Made by a program: the position numbers and the translations under genes
The notes under the pieces: generated by a model
Databases searched by the model: none
Told to the model about the DNA's origin: nothing
What the model saw: only the letters and a program-made list of their open reading frames with translations
Part shown: one piece after another, positions 10,892 through 44,407 of the stretch
Layout: each line of letters begins with the position of its first letter
How positions within the stretch are numbered: position 1 is the stretch's first letter
Source: Nematostella vectensis
Taxonomy: Eukaryota > Cnidaria > Anthozoa > Actiniaria > Edwardsiidae
Reading direction: 5' to 3'
Length of the DNA stretch: 60,000 nt
NCBI RefSeq assembly: GCF_932526225.1
Contig: NC_064034.1
Span: 3,212,001-3,272,000 of the forward strand

Positions 10892-13800
10892 ATGGCGTCT
10901 CAAGACGCCACTAGAGAAGCACTGGGACTTATAGAGAACCTCAAGATATGTATTCTCAAGCAAGACCAAATAATACGGGCAAAGAATTCTGAGATTAAAT
11001 CGTTGAATTCGGCTGTTGCAAGTTTGGAGGAAGAGAGGAGAAAACTGAAACAGGAGTTGGCTAAACTGAAGGGGGAGACTTCATCTGTGGTTTCAGATGA
11101 TGACGAGAAAAGGTAAATTTTGTTTGAGAGGAACAAGCAGCAAGAAGTGTCTGAGATAATAAGGTTGTGCACAGTCGAGACTGAAGAGGTCACCTTTTTC
11201 GATTTTAACGAGTGAGACGTGCTCAAATATTCCCAAAGATTTCTCATCGCAAATGGCCAATAAAAAGTATGTTTATTAGTTGCGATTACTCGCTAAAGCA
11301 CTATTTCTATAAATCAATTTTCTTTGATTCTACGGTTGCATGTTTTTTTATTGCATGAAATAATTGGTGCCGGTCCGAGAGATCGTGTAAAATGTTTCTT
11401 ATCATAAACGCTTTATGCATTATCTCAGCGAGCTTGAAATATTTATCCGTTCATTTCAACGTGTTTGAAGACGTCAACACCAGCTTAGAAATAAAGGGTA
11501 TTAAATTCTCTACTGTCAGCCGAAAGAATAGTTGGATATTGTATGTTGCTATTGCACAGTTGGTGGTTGATTGAATAAGTATTACTTATATAACTTACTT
11601 TATAAGTAAGCTTAATTAACTTATATATATTTTTTCGAAGTGTGCAATAAAAGTACATTTCTTTTTAAGTGAAATTTCCGTTTCCCGTTGGTTTCACTTT
11701 TCGAAATCCACTTAGAGTCTAAATAAACAGGCAACCAATGCTGTAGTTAATAGGACTTCTATTGATACATCTGAAGTGTTAGTAAACAATTTGAAATTAT
11801 GTTATTGTTAATAATGTCTTAAGTCTTGACTAATGCTTTGTCTAAAAAAAATCACATTCGTTACTCCCTATATTGTGCATGTTAATTTTTCCATATTTAT
11901 CATGATAGAAATTGGGGTCAGGGGTAGGAGCAGGAGTTTTCCCCAAAAGCTATAGGGCTTTTTAGTTTCTTGTCAACCATGCAAGAAATATTTTTATCAT
12001 ATTATGTAATTGTGTTTTCTTCATAATTAAATAACTTCAGTATTTAATATTTATGATTTTCTGAAAATGCTCACAAAATTAAAAAAAGATAATAAAGTGT
12101 TTGAGTCTATAATAATTTATTGTATATTTTTTTTTCTTAAAATATGATTGGCAGGTTTAAAACTTTTAAATTGTGTTGGCGAGACCCCACCTCTAGAAAG
12201 GTAACATCATTATATGTAATAACAGCAAACCCTGGTTTTTAGAATTCAGAATTGTAATTTTGTAATGCAAATGTGTATTCCAAACCTCCTTCTTTTTCTA
12301 TCTTCAGTAATGACCACGTACGTACACCACCTAAAGATGGTTCATCTTTCAAAACACCCCCAACTTCTCCATCTATACTTATCACATCAGAAAAGGGTGG
12401 TCAGAATGCCTTACTTGCATCTATTAAATCCACACCTACTCTTTCAAGGAGAGAATCTGGCAAAGGTAGCTTAAAACGAGGAAGCGATGTTTCAAGATCA
12501 CAGTCATTCAAGAAGTATGAGTTGTCCTCTGATTTGATGGACAGGACCATACAGGTCTTGGAGAGGAAATATGGGGGTAAAGAAAAGGCCCATGATTCAG
12601 CGAAGGTGATACAGAGCTACTGGAGGCAGTATAGTATGAATAAACGATTTAGAAGATTGAGGACATACTCTGAGACACCCATCAAAACAGGAGCATGGGT
12701 TAAATCTCATAGCGATCCACCAATAGTGAATGACACTGTGGTGCAAAGAACACCAGTTCTGAGAATAAAGACTGCCCATGTTACTGATAAGGACAATCGA
12801 GTTCGGTCTGTGCTGATTATTGACAATATATCACAAGCTCCAGACACTCCAGCTACGTTAAAAAGTTCATCTGACTCTGTTGTAAATAGTGTTGGTTCCG
12901 TAGGCTTGGTCGCTGAAGGTGCTTTAGTTCAAGAGGAAAGGATACCATTTGAAGAAGATGATGAGAAAAGTAGTGAAAAATTCCAGGAGACGGAACATTA
13001 CTTGAAAGTGGAAATGAAAGCTGACGAAAGTATTGTTAATAGTCCGAGTGGAAGTTTTGATTCTGATACACACATGAATGGTGATGTGCAGAGAGGAAGA
13101 GGACACCTTGATGAGTCTGATGATTCAGGTGAGAGATACTATGACATGTTGATATTGCAAATATTTTAACAGAATTTATATTTTTATTTTTTTAATGCGA
13201 TCACAGAAATGTGTTATTTGTTGTTAAGGCCAAGCTAATATTATAGTAAAAATAAAATGTACACTTCAATCAGACTGTGAAATCAAAATTGTATTATTAT
13301 TGCAATGATGCCTTTTTATTCTAGCCATTATTATATTAATTATGAGTCCAAATGCATTATCCATCTTATAATTATGGAGTACACCAAAATGTAATGAAAT
13401 AGGTATACCATAAAATATTCTAAATTATGATGGTTGCCTTCTAGCTGGTGAGGATTACCACCCTCCAATGGATGCTGTTAGCCTGGACAGTGCAGATGGG
13501 ATTTGTTTATCCTCAGAGAAGGCCATTGCCCAAGATGCTGTCAGTATCAGTTCTGAGTTTGATCCAGTGCCAGCGGCAGATCTCAAACCACAGAAGCTTG
13601 AAATGAGGATTGGCATTAATCAATTTAATAGGTATTTTTTTCTGCCTGTTTTCCTTTTTGCAATAAAATGCAATGCAATCCAATGCATTACAATAATCTT
13701 TATTTATAAAGTGTTGCACTATAACTCTCTACATCTGTCTGTCCATCTATCCACAGACCCAACCCACCCATCCATCTGTGACTCTATATGTCTGTCTCTT

Positions 13801-16800
13801 TATCTTGTGACTCTATTTGTCTGTCTCTTTATCTAACTCTGTTCCCATGCATAAGAAACCTGGAAAAGGATACTTTGTCTTTTTTTTATCTGCCTGTTTG
13901 GCCATCTCTCCAACCGACTGTCTGTCCACTTTTTTATGTATTGATGCTCTTGTTGCACAGAAAGCCTGAGAAAGGTGTGACTTACCTGATTGCCCACCAA
14001 GTGATAGATGATAATCCAGAAGCTGTGGCAAAGTTTCTCCTGTCAGAACATGGAGTCAGCAAGCAGCGACTTGGGGAATACCTGGGGAACCTGCAGAATG
14101 ATTTTAACATGGCCGTTCTAAAGTATGCCAGCTAAGCTAGTGTTTACCACAAAGGGGTTTTTGGCACTTGTTGTTGATTTTTATGTGCTGTATGATAGAG
14201 ATAAAATGATGAAAAATTGTTCTTTTTCAGGTGTTTTGCTGAGAGCTTTGATTTCACTGGGATGGAGATTGACGTTGCCCTTAGGACATTCCTTGCACAG
14301 TTTAGAATTCCTGTAAGACAACATTGATTTGCACCAAACACCACTTCCTTTTTACAGTTCAGAATTCCTGTGTGACAATACTGATTCCCACTTAACAGGA
14401 TTATTGCTCACTCCCTGATTGGCAAAAATAATTTTGACAATAATATTTATTCAACAGGGCGAGGCACAGAAAATTGAAAGATTAATGGAGGTGAGCGCAT
14501 ACTGCACATACTACTCAGTGGCCAACTACTTGTCCTTTGTGAGAATCAAAGCGTACCATAAACCAAGAATGTCAACTTTAAGAGGATCCATTATATGGAG
14601 AAAATTCCAAAGTTTTTTTTATATAAAAAAAATAAGTATGTTGAAAATGCACCATGTGGAGAACACCATGCTGCTGTCATTTTGCAAGATAATGCCTCCA
14701 CTGCTGGTCAATGCTAGCAATATTTGCATGTGGCATAACATCCTCGGGAGGATACTAAATGCATGGGGGGAATCCAACAGAGCCACAAATTTCACTTATG
14801 TTAACAACAGGGACCCCAGAGACCAGTGGTAGCCTACAGTGGTAGGCTAAACATTTGGCCAAGACAAACAAGTATATATCTGGAGCCCTAAAAAAAAGAT
14901 CTGGAGCCCTTAATAAAATCAACCCAAGTCAAAAAGTGGTAGGTGCTATATCACTACCAGCCCCTCCCTCTCCGCGGTCCCTGAACAATACCAAAGATAG
15001 CAACTTGCCATGTAAAAATGACTCTGGATTTTGTACCAAAAAGCATTCAAGTCTCAATGAAAATTACACCCCCCCCTCCTCTCCTTAATGCTTAAATAAT
15101 TTTCTTTTCATTTTTGGTTTCAAAGGTCTTTGCAGAGCAGTATATTTCCTGTAATCCCACTGACGACACCTCAGCTCAGGATAAAGTTCTCATCTTGGCT
15201 TTCGCAATTGTGATGTTAAATACAGATTTACACAGTCCTAATGTCAAGAAGAGAATGACAGAAGAAGATTTCATCAGGAATTTAGAAGGTTGGTGTTGTC
15301 TGTACTAACACATACTTATCACTTTCCCAAATGGCAATTTCACAACAATGCAATTGCACATAATTGTCAGTTGAATAGAAATGCATTCCTGATACACCAT
15401 CCATTTGCTTCACCTTTACTTCAAACCTGGGGTAAATTTAATGCTAAATTCACAAAAATACTTAAAAAATACACCATTCTATCACAAGTAAAGATTTCAA
15501 ATGCCAAAAATTTAAAATACAATCATGGTAAAAACTGGATAACCCCTCAGGATGAATGTTTTAGACACTTGTTTGATCATGTAACAATTGATTCATGGAG
15601 ATTATTACCTATTACAGGGACAAATAATGGTGGTAATTTCCCCTCTGAGAGTCTAGCAGGAATTTACAGGAGAGTGTTCAAGGTGAGATCAAGTAAAAAA
15701 GCAAGCTTTACAAGATATATAATATTATACTATCTTTAAATTCTCTAAATTTAAAACACTATTCAGGCCATTAGACAAATGTTTTGAGATTCCACAGTAC
15801 AAACAGTAGTATCAGTAGATATAACCTTTATACTTATGTTTATCTGAATAATGTTCTCACATTACCAGCTGTATGAATTGTTTGGACTAGCTTATAGGCA
15901 AACAGAACAAAATGTGTTTTACTGATAAAAACTTTGTTCTTTTAATTGAGTTAGTAAAATGCAATCACACTTCTCTTCCGCCTAATTCCACCTAGGACTT
16001 GCATAGAAGGGCAAATCATTCAGTTATCAAACTAAAAAAAGTACAAGCATCCTAGCATGACTATGGGAACATTATCGTAAAGCTTACCACTTTCTCTAAA
16101 ATATGGGGCTCCTCTAAACATTATGTTAATTATTTTCCCTTGTATTAATATGATGTTGTTCCTTTTTGTTAATTGAATGAACAGAAAGAATTTACTCCAG
16201 CTAGAGACCATGTGACTATGACAGCAAAGCTGGAAAAGAAGATTGTAGGGAAGATGCCATGGACTGTAAGTTTTCTAAGCTGCCAAAATGGTCGTCTTGT
16301 CACCCCTCCTTCTCAACACGAGCTAATTGTTTTTTTATTTCACACCTTAGCGAAATGCAATAACTATTGGTCCTAACTCTCAATAATGTATTGTTTGCCC
16401 CCTAGACCCTTGCAGCCCTGCACAGGTACCTGAGAATGCTTACACCTTTGTTTGAAATTCGGGATCCAAACAAGAAAGAAAAGACCCACCCTAGAGTCAT
16501 TTTTGTTTTCAATGATATGATAGTGGTAAGTATTATCAAGTATGTTGGTCCTGCCTGTTTGGTATCAATATCCATTCAAACTTCGTGTTTTATGTGTGTT
16601 TCAGGTGACGAAGGAACGAGGCAGGCCTGGCCAGAGAGATGGCTACCATTTCTACAGTTACAAGCACTCTTTCCTCCTATCTGGCGTCAAAATATCTGTT
16701 TTCACTAATGATTGTAAGTACTCACAAATAATAAAAGCTGTTAGGTCCCTTCCTCTTATCCATTAACAAAATATCTGTATATTTTAATGATTGTGTCTCG

Positions 16801-19548
16801 ACTAGTAGGGTGTTTTTTAATGCACTTTTCTGGACGTATACCTTCTTTCACAAGCTAATTTAAAAACATAGAAAAAGTTATTTTTTTTAACGACAATCAC
16901 CTAAAGTCTATTTCACTATTACCAATATACCCTTATACAGTATATAGTCATCACATAAAGACTTTTTTGCTTCTCTTTCCTCAGACTATCCATGGGGCAT
17001 CCAGTTGTATTCTAGGCTACAAAGCCAGGTAGGTATCACATATTTCCAGACAACTAGTAATGGACCTCAGTGAGTGCCAAAATCCCTGCCCTAGTTTCAA
17101 GTCAAGACCCCTCCCTAGCCCAAACCGATGAAAGCAAAGAAAGCATATTTGGTGGCAACTCAAAATTTTAAGGCTTTTATTGTCCTGCACATTTGCAACT
17201 ACTTTTTTCTCTTTCTCTCAGGTTGTAGCAACGTTTAATGCCACCGATGAGCGCACGAGGAAAGTGTTTGTTGAGGAACTACTGGAGTGCATTGAAGAGG
17301 TGATTATCCTGACATTGATATGTGGTGTCTTTTTAGCATATGTCATATAATATATGTTTTTTTTTCTATTTCAGACAAATGCCATGGAAAATGATAGAAT
17401 AGGTAGGTGAAATCCAAGTGTATCAAGTGGAACTACCAACAATGAGGTGGTTTTATTTATAAGAATGCATCTGCAAAAGGTTCCAAGGGTATGAGAGATA
17501 TAAGGGGATTCGTAGCTCTTCTACATTTCTCCAAACATTTCGGCTTGAAAGAGAAATTTGCCTGTCCTTGGCCAAAGAACTGCTAAGTTTCTTGTTATTT
17601 TCTTTTTTTTTCTTTTCTCCCCATAATTATTTTCCTGGATCTACTAGCAACTGAGAAGCAGAGGTATATGGCTGGTGGCAAATTCATACGCACCCCAGGT
17701 ACCATGACACTACCTCACCCAAAGAAGAGTCGGGGCACATCGCAGCCCAACCCAGACGCCATAAGTCTGCTGGAGGGAACTTTCACCAACTCACTCGGCA
17801 CGGACAGCCTTGTTAACAGCAAACACCTCTCTAATTCCATGCTGAATATCAGCGATGCAGGTAAGTGCATCGTGCTTCTCCCTTGATAGCAGGGGCTTGG
17901 CCAGGGTTTAGGAGCAAGGGGACAATGACTATCAGACTTTTGTTAAATACCAGAATCAGAGCTTTTAGTTTGATAAACTGCTATCATGAGACTCGATTAT
18001 TAAATTGTTTTTGTTAGAGAATCCTTTATCTGGTTATGGGAGGTATAAGCAGAGTTTGAGTACCATACAATCTTGCTACAGTAGCCCGCAGCCATGTAAC
18101 AATTTAAAACATATCACGTTAAAGAAAAATCTGAGACCCCAAGACAGTGTAAGAAAAAAAACACAAGACTTTGAGACCCCTAAAATAAAAAAAAAGAGAC
18201 TTCAAGACTTGTGTAAAATATTCCAAGATTCTGAGAGTTTGCGAAATTTTAGCGAGACTTTCAAAATTTCTTGTTACCCATTGCCACCCCTAGATGGGGG
18301 TCTGTTGGATTGCCATGTAATCTATAGTCCTTTTTATCTTTTAGATACATCTTTCTCATCCGAAGGAGGAAGCTTCAAGAGGTGTAACAGTTCCTCATCG
18401 CTGGACAGTGCATTTGTTGATGGGGTGGGTTGTCATGTGTTAAAAGAACAATAGAAAGCCCTTAATTAATATTTTATTGACTAACCAACTCTAACCTTAA
18501 CCTAAGGCTGAGCCAGAGCCTGCAAACACAAAAAAGAAGCCAGCTAAGAAACCATCAAAAGAGGATCCAAAGCTAAAGACCCAAAAGTCCTGGCTCTTTA
18601 GAACAGCACGTAAGTATAATATAAGCTAACCACTTTATCTAACATTTCCTCTATCTGATCTCTAACACCTCCCAATACTTCATTGAAGTTCATTCGTCAG
18701 TGCTTGCAAATGAAAGGTTGAGAAAATGTTTGATGCAGTAAACTCCTGCATATAAAGACTTGATATTTTTTGGACAAAAAGGGCTTTTTTTTTTTACATA
18801 CATCGAGCAATGACAGTCACTATAACAATAACATACTGAACAAACATGACCACAATGTATTCAACTGTAGTATACTATGCACCAAACTTATATGATATGT
18901 ACCTTTTCTCTCGTTTTGACTTTAAATTTTGACATTTGAGTCAGCTTTTAAATTGGACATATTCTTCCCCACCAGGTTGATTAGGTTCTTATAAAAGGGT
19001 GTTTAAAATGCCAGATATAAGCTAGGTTTTTAATCTCTAGGTTCTTATAATTATGAGGATGTTCACTGTATGTATGTAGGATGTAGGGTTAATTTGATAT
19101 GTACCTTTTCTCTCATTTTGACTTTAAATTTTGACATTTGAGTCATCTTTTTAATTGAACATATTCTTCCCCACCAGGTTGATTAAGTTCTTATAAAAGG
19201 GTGCTTAAAATGCCAGATATAAGCTAGGTTTTTAATCTCTAGGTTCTTATATGCGGATGTTTACTGTATGTATGTAGGGTCAATTTGGAAACTAAAACAG
19301 GGCCACCAAACCAACATTCAAGACCAGCTTTAAATAGTTTTTTATTTGATTCATAGGATATTAATAGTGATTCCCCAAGGAAATATACAACCCTGGAGCC
19401 ATCAATGCGCAAGAAAAGCCTGTTCAAGAAGTGGCGTTCACGGAACAGCAAAGGAAACCTACCAGGCTCTCCACTTGGCAACCCCAGTCCAGAACCAATC
19501 AGGAAAAGCTCAAACACTGCATCAAGAAAAATCAGTACTCCAACATAA
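10892..19548 (+). CDS. IQSEC: IQ motif and Sec7 domain ARF guanine exchange factor (IQSEC/BRAG/Schizo-Loner family)
   Basis: Predicted exons: 10892-11112, 12308-13128, 13445-13631, 13961-14122, 14231-14312, 14458-14490, 15126-15288, 15618-15682, 16185-16265, 16406-16525, 16605-16713, 16985-17028, 17222-17299, 17375-17402, 17648-17860, 18345-18424, 18507-18609 (cassette), 19357-19548. Exon 1 encodes an N-terminal coiled coil. Exon 2 has an IQ motif (VIQSYWRQYSMNKRFRR, about residues 173-190). Exons 3-8 form the Sec7 domain with the catalytic glutamate in FRIPGEAQKIERLMEVF (E about 493) and LAFAIVMLNTDLHSPNVK. Exons 9-13 form the PH domain. Family role: activates ARF6-type GTPases at the plasma membrane; the IQ motif binds calmodulin. 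Skipping the 103-nt exon 17 keeps frame into a basic tail (MRKKSLFKKWRS, 893 codons including stop). Including it gives an early stop after FRTARY. Exon 14 and 17 boundaries are the least certain. Confidence 0.9.
18889..19255. repeat. Tandem duplication of about 200 bp in IQSEC intron 17
   Basis: Segment 18889-19050 is repeated at about 19090-19250 with few differences. Shared landmarks are ATTTTGACATTTGAGTCA, CATATTCTTCCCCACCAGGT and GATATAAGCTAGGTTTTTAA. Each copy holds acceptor-like CCACCAG and CTCTAG sites, but neither gives an in-frame exon joining exon 17 to exon 18. Confidence 0.85.
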
Positions 19549-20835
19549 GAATAGATGATAGTTATCAAGTTAGTAAAAATAGTCTCAGAGGCAACGTGTA
19601 CAGTTGACGGAATCGTATAAGCTGGTCAAAAGATATCCCTGATTTCTTTCCCAGTTGTATAAAAAATTGCTATAAAGAATGTCCTGATTTTAAACACTTT
19701 TTTTGTAGAATTGACATTGCACTACACTTTGGGTTCAAAACAAGACAACAAGGTTCTAGCAGCATTTCTCATGGGCCATGCACTAAAGTTTGTAAAAAAA
19801 TTGATGAGTAGTGCCCTAGAATCCATGCTCAACAGTTCTCATTCTTTTCACAGTAACAAGGGACAAAGGGAGAAGTCTAATTCCATAAATTTGTAGAAAT
19901 AGTATTCAAGGTTGTTTTCAACAAAATTAAGAGTTAGGAAAATTGCATACAACTGAGGCTCAATAGATTCATTGTCATATCGCCATAATGGACCTATTTA
20001 CATAATAATGTTATTTTTGGGAATTTTTTTTCAGGATGGGGTGAACTGGATGCTCATTAATAAAGAATTAAAAATTCTAGTCTGTATGAATGTGGTAATT
20101 ACTTTTACGAAGTAAAATTGAATGCCATTTGCCACTGTGTAATACCTGTTCATTGTTCACTTTCTAGAATATGTAATTCCCTTTTAATTGTTTATTAAAT
20201 ACTAAGTAAAGAGTTTGAAAGTTTGATCGTTTTTTTATGGTTACACAGTCAAGACCCACAAAACCATGCCATGGTTTAAAATTGCAAGAAATGTATCATG
20301 CTTTTAGAGGTGAGGAATTCCACTATATCAATAGTAATTTTTTTATCCATTTTTTTCTTCAAAACATTTTAAACAATAAAAGTTTCTAATAAATATTTAT
20401 ATGTTTAGAACTATGTACAGTAAAAAATACCTTACAGATAAATGTACAGTTCATTGTTATGTACAGTTTACAAAGTATGCAATCTTGTGTCCAATTTCTC
20501 ATAGACTTCTAGGCCCCATCGTATTCATTCTCATGACTCACACATTTTCACCTTGTGAAAACCATTAGCATGCTTGAGAAACCAATGTATCACAGTGCCC
20601 CCATCTCACATATTCTATGACTGTTATATCCCTCTCAGCAAATCACACCTTGCACTGCATCAGTAGTAAAGACATCTTTGTAACACAAGCACTTTTGAAT
20701 ATTTCACTATAGTCACAAAGTCTAACATTTTGGCTTTAACTGCCTTACAGTCTCTATCTAATCTCTATCAAACTTGCCTTTTTACTGTGAATGCAGCAAC
20801 ATTTTTTTGCTATTCGGGGCATCTTTGTTAAAACT
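19549..20835. other. Intergenic region between convergent IQSEC and CCDC77
   Basis: This holds the 3'UTRs of the two convergent genes. A plus-strand AATAAA at 20060-20065, 512 nt after the IQSEC stop, is a reasonable poly(A) signal for that gene. The rest is AT-rich without a coding exon. The minus-strand 3' end of CCDC77 must lie below 20836, but no single signal stands out. Confidence 0.5.
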
Positions 20836-23278
<2,443 letters not shown>

Positions 23279-23513
23279 GTTTGAATTTCCGCGCTAAACG
23301 AACTTCAAAGTACAACATTAGTGTTACTATCATTAAATATCAGCCGCTGTTTTATCGCGGGCGCAGCTACAATGACAACAAAAGTAAAACAAGTCGAACT
23401 GGACTTTTTTATTGTCACATATTTCAGAAAAAGCTAAGAATTTTGAATATTTTTCCGTAAATATGGCCAGGGGGAAAAGACAAAGACGAAAGTCCACACC
23501 TCTACGGCCCAGC

Positions 23514-23519
23514 CACGTG
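23514..23519. promoter_or_regulatory. CACGTG E-box upstream of CCDC77
   Basis: A palindromic E-box in the context GCCACGTGACC, 235 bp upstream of the CCDC77 start codon. It resembles sites bound by bHLH-zip factors such as USF or TFE3/MITF. Motif only; use is not shown. Confidence 0.3.
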
Positions 23520-23547
23520 ACCGGTCACACACATGACAAGACACACA

Positions 23548-23882
23548 CATACCTGTCAACCTCCGAAAATCTCAAGGCTTGAGAATTTTTTGGGGGGAGG
23601 GGTGGGTATAACCTCGCAGGCGTTTGCCGTAAAGAAAGCTTTCGCGAACAAATCCACTTATAGATCTCACGAGGGTGTTAGATAAATTGCGCTGCGCAAG
23701 GGAATAATTGTTTTAAATATTTTAAAAGAAAATAGGCAAAATGACGATTTTCTATAGAATAATTTTTCAGAAGCGATAACAATCGCTTAAAAGCGGGAGA
23801 TTTGGTGCTCAACGCGGGAGAGCGGGAGAAGGGGCCCAAAATCTTGAGACTCCCGCCTAATGCGGGAGAGTTGACAGGTATG
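23548..23882. mobile_element. 335-bp MITE with 13-bp perfect terminal inverted repeats
   Basis: The left end CATACCTGTCAAC (23548-23560) and right end GTTGACAGGTATG (23870-23882) are exact inverse complements. The interior has a second inverted motif (CTCAAGGCTTGAG) and CTCCCGCCTAATGCGGGAG near the right end, but no coding frame. It sits inside a CA-rich stretch, so the target-site duplication cannot be told from the microsatellite. A second copy is at 24070-24414. Confidence 0.8.
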
Positions 23883-24069
23883 CACACACACACACACACA
23901 CGTGTCAGAACATGCTGGTCGAATTTGTCCTGAGACCTAAAACTGCAACCTTTTCACCAACCTTTTCAGTTTAAAAAAGGGGGGCCGAAGCAAAAGTTTC
24001 AAGAAAGGGGCCGGACTCATTGTTCTTTCGTGGATTTCCTTAAGCTTATATTGTTATTTTTTAGCCAAA

Positions 24070-24414
24070 TGACCTCCGAAAATCTCAAGGCTTGAGAATT
24101 TTCTTGGAAGGAGGGGTGGGTATATTCATTTTGGGGGGAGGGGTGGGTCTAACCTTGCAGGCGTTTGCCGTATAGAAAGCTCTAATCCACTATATCTCAC
24201 CAGGGTGTTAAATAAATTGTGCTACGCAAGGGAATTATTGTTTCATGTATTTTCAATAATAGAAAATAAGCAAAATGACAATTTTCTATAAAATAATTTT
24301 TCGGAAGCGATTTTTTCGAAAATCGCTAAAAAGCGGGAGATTTGGTGCTCAACGCGGGAGAAGGGGTCCAAAATCTTGAGACTCCCGCCTAATGCGGGAG
24401 AGTTGACAGGTATG
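24070..24414. mobile_element. Second copy of the 335-bp MITE, left end lost
   Basis: Homologous to 23559-23882 along its length (CTCCGAAAATCTCAAGGCTT at the left, GCGGGAGAGTTGACAGGTAT at the right). The left terminal repeat is missing: the copy starts at TGACCTCCG. It carries a short extra segment near 24110-24145 where GGAGGGGTGGGT is repeated. Same orientation as the first copy. Confidence 0.8.
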
Positions 24415-25020
24415 CACTCGGCCCACCCCTAGATCCGCCCCTGTTTGCTTGCAAGCGTGATTTTAGGACTAAGTACGCAGCTGCTTTGTCTTCTATTATC
24501 TTTGTTCTACAAAGTTCTTTTGTCTCTATTCTTCTCGTTCTTTGTGTCGAGGTGCGGATATTGTTCATTTGCCCAATCAAATTGCAGCTTGTAAGAGCTG
24601 CGTACTGACCCGGGGGAGTAGATTTTAGTACTGAAACGGTATCACATTTGTAAACGTGCTTTGTCGGTCTCCTCGTGGTCGCATTTTTGCGTGACTTTAG
24701 GCACGATTTCCTTCCGTGTGTCTGTCAATAAAATATAATTGAAGACAATATTCATTGAAGCGCGATGAATCATCGCACCATTTGCAAGGAAACTATTGGG
24801 AAGATACATCCAACGAAAGTATTCAAATCGTGTGAAAATATTGTTCGCATTGTCTATTTTATTCCATACGTAATTTTGGCACGCTTTTATATTTATGGGG
24901 GGGGAGACCAGGGGAGACACGACTCCAAGGCATACGTCATGCCTTTTGAAATTTTGTCCAATCAGAAGATATTATTTATATCACGTGGCCTATGAAGGAC
25001 AATAGGGGCCGCAAAGGCCG
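24415..25020. other. Upstream region of KDM5, no other gene
   Basis: Mostly unique sequence between the second MITE copy and the KDM5 leader. It includes a G-rich patch near 24896-24905. Short open frames on both strands show no recognisable protein. The KDM5 promoter probably overlaps the last few hundred bases. Confidence 0.4.
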
Positions 25021-25070
25021 TCAGATGAGATGATTAGTCCATTTTAAAAATGGCGTTGGTTTAGGCAGAA

Positions 25071-43110
<18,040 letters not shown>

Positions 43111-43125
43111 TAACCAGGGCTTGTG

Positions 43126-43131
43126 AATAAA
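43126..43131 (+). terminator. Poly(A) signal of KDM5
   Basis: AATAAA begins 16 nt after the TGA stop (43108-43110). If used, the KDM5 mRNA would have a 3'UTR of only a few dozen bases. No other AATAAA is seen on this strand in the next few hundred bases. Confidence 0.5.
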
Positions 43132-43729
43132 AGTTAATGATAATTATTCGGTAGCGATCGAGCATATAGACGTTTGGAACTGTCCTCGGTTTCGTTTGCT
43201 CTAGATAAATCCCTTCGCTACGAAAGATTGACCGCCACTAAAGCTATGTAGCTAATTATTTATACTTTGTACATAACTAAAAAAAACTGCTTATTGAATG
43301 ATTACTCGATCATGGCTTAACGTAGTTATCTAAAAGTCTGAGAAATCAATAAGAGACTTAATGAATCTATTCAATATCGGACAATATGCTTTATTTCTCG
43401 TTCAATATTGACTGTAAATACGTTTCAAGGTGTTATATATATATGATAGTGGTGGTAGTTTTGCTTTGCCATCTATTAATGACGAATAGTCGTCCAGCCC
43501 GTGATATGCATAAGCGCCATGCAAGTTGTAGTTAGGTCTCAAGAAGTCGGCGTAATATCTTATTCCGCCACTGACTCGTGCCCTACTATTAGTGTACTAC
43601 GGTACACACGCATATCACGGGGGAAAGTCGCCGCTAAACGATACCTGCAATTTGGCTGATACAACCACAGTTGAAATAAAAATATCTTCGAGGAAATTAG
43701 AAGTGTTATTTTCTCTCGGCGTACTCAGT

Positions 43730-44360
43730 CCTCGTTCCCCTGGCCCTTCAGGGATATTAGGGTTAGAGGTGTGTGTTGGGGATTTGTGGGGAAGGGGTCA
43801 TCAACCCGCGCCCTCGGTGTCTGTGAGGAGTGTTCATAAACAGGAAGAGAAGTCCAGAGGAGATTTCCATAAACTTGCACATTCGGTTCGTCAGGACTGT
43901 GCGTAAACCCGATTCCTCGAGTTTTCAGGGCTGTGTATGAAACGTCCACCCTCGTGTCTTCAGGGGAGGGCCTAAACTCGCACCGTCAGGGCGGAGTGCG
44001 TAAACTACCGCCCTCGGGTCCTCAGGGGGAATTTGCAAACTCGCAACCACGGGTCTTCAGGGGGAGGGCCTAAACTCGTACCTTCGGTCGTCAGGGTGAA
44101 GTGCGACCTCGGGTCTTCAGGGGGAATTCGCAAGCTCGCACCCACGGCTCTTAAGGGGGAGGGCCTAAACTCGTACCCTCCGGTCGTCAGGGTGAAGTGC
44201 GCCCTCGGGTCTTCATGGGGAATTCGCAAGCTCGCACCCACGGGTCTCAGGGTGTGTAAACCCTGGTTGCATGTTCAGGAACTCCTACCCTTGCGTCCCC
44301 GAGGGCGGGATGGATGTGTTCATAAACCCGCGCTATTGGGTCTCCAGAGGCGGGGATGTA
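43730..44360. repeat. GC-rich imperfect tandem array between KDM5 and the GPCR gene
   Basis: Degenerate units built from CCCTCGGGTCTTCAGGGGGA, ATTCGCAAGCTCGCACCCAC and GGGCCTAAACTCGTACC recur about every 55-65 nt, best ordered at 43960-44260. Open frames through it on both strands are repeat artefacts. The array ends about 50 nt from the GPCR stop codon and so lies in, or just after, that gene's 3'UTR. Confidence 0.8.
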
Positions 44361-44407
44361 CTCTTACATGTCCAAAAACCAGCACAATTGGTGATCTGTG
44401 CCTCAAT

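Noticed and set aside
14419-14832. A 137-codon frame starting before IQSEC exon 6
   Set aside because: Only 14458-14490 is exon (GEAQKIERLME). The rest is intron read-through after a consensus GTGAGC donor.
23370-23390. RFX X-box-like site upstream of CCDC77 (GTTGTCATTGTAGC on the minus strand)
   Set aside because: The second half-site departs from RGYAAC at key positions, so it is too weak to call despite the centrosomal gene downstream.
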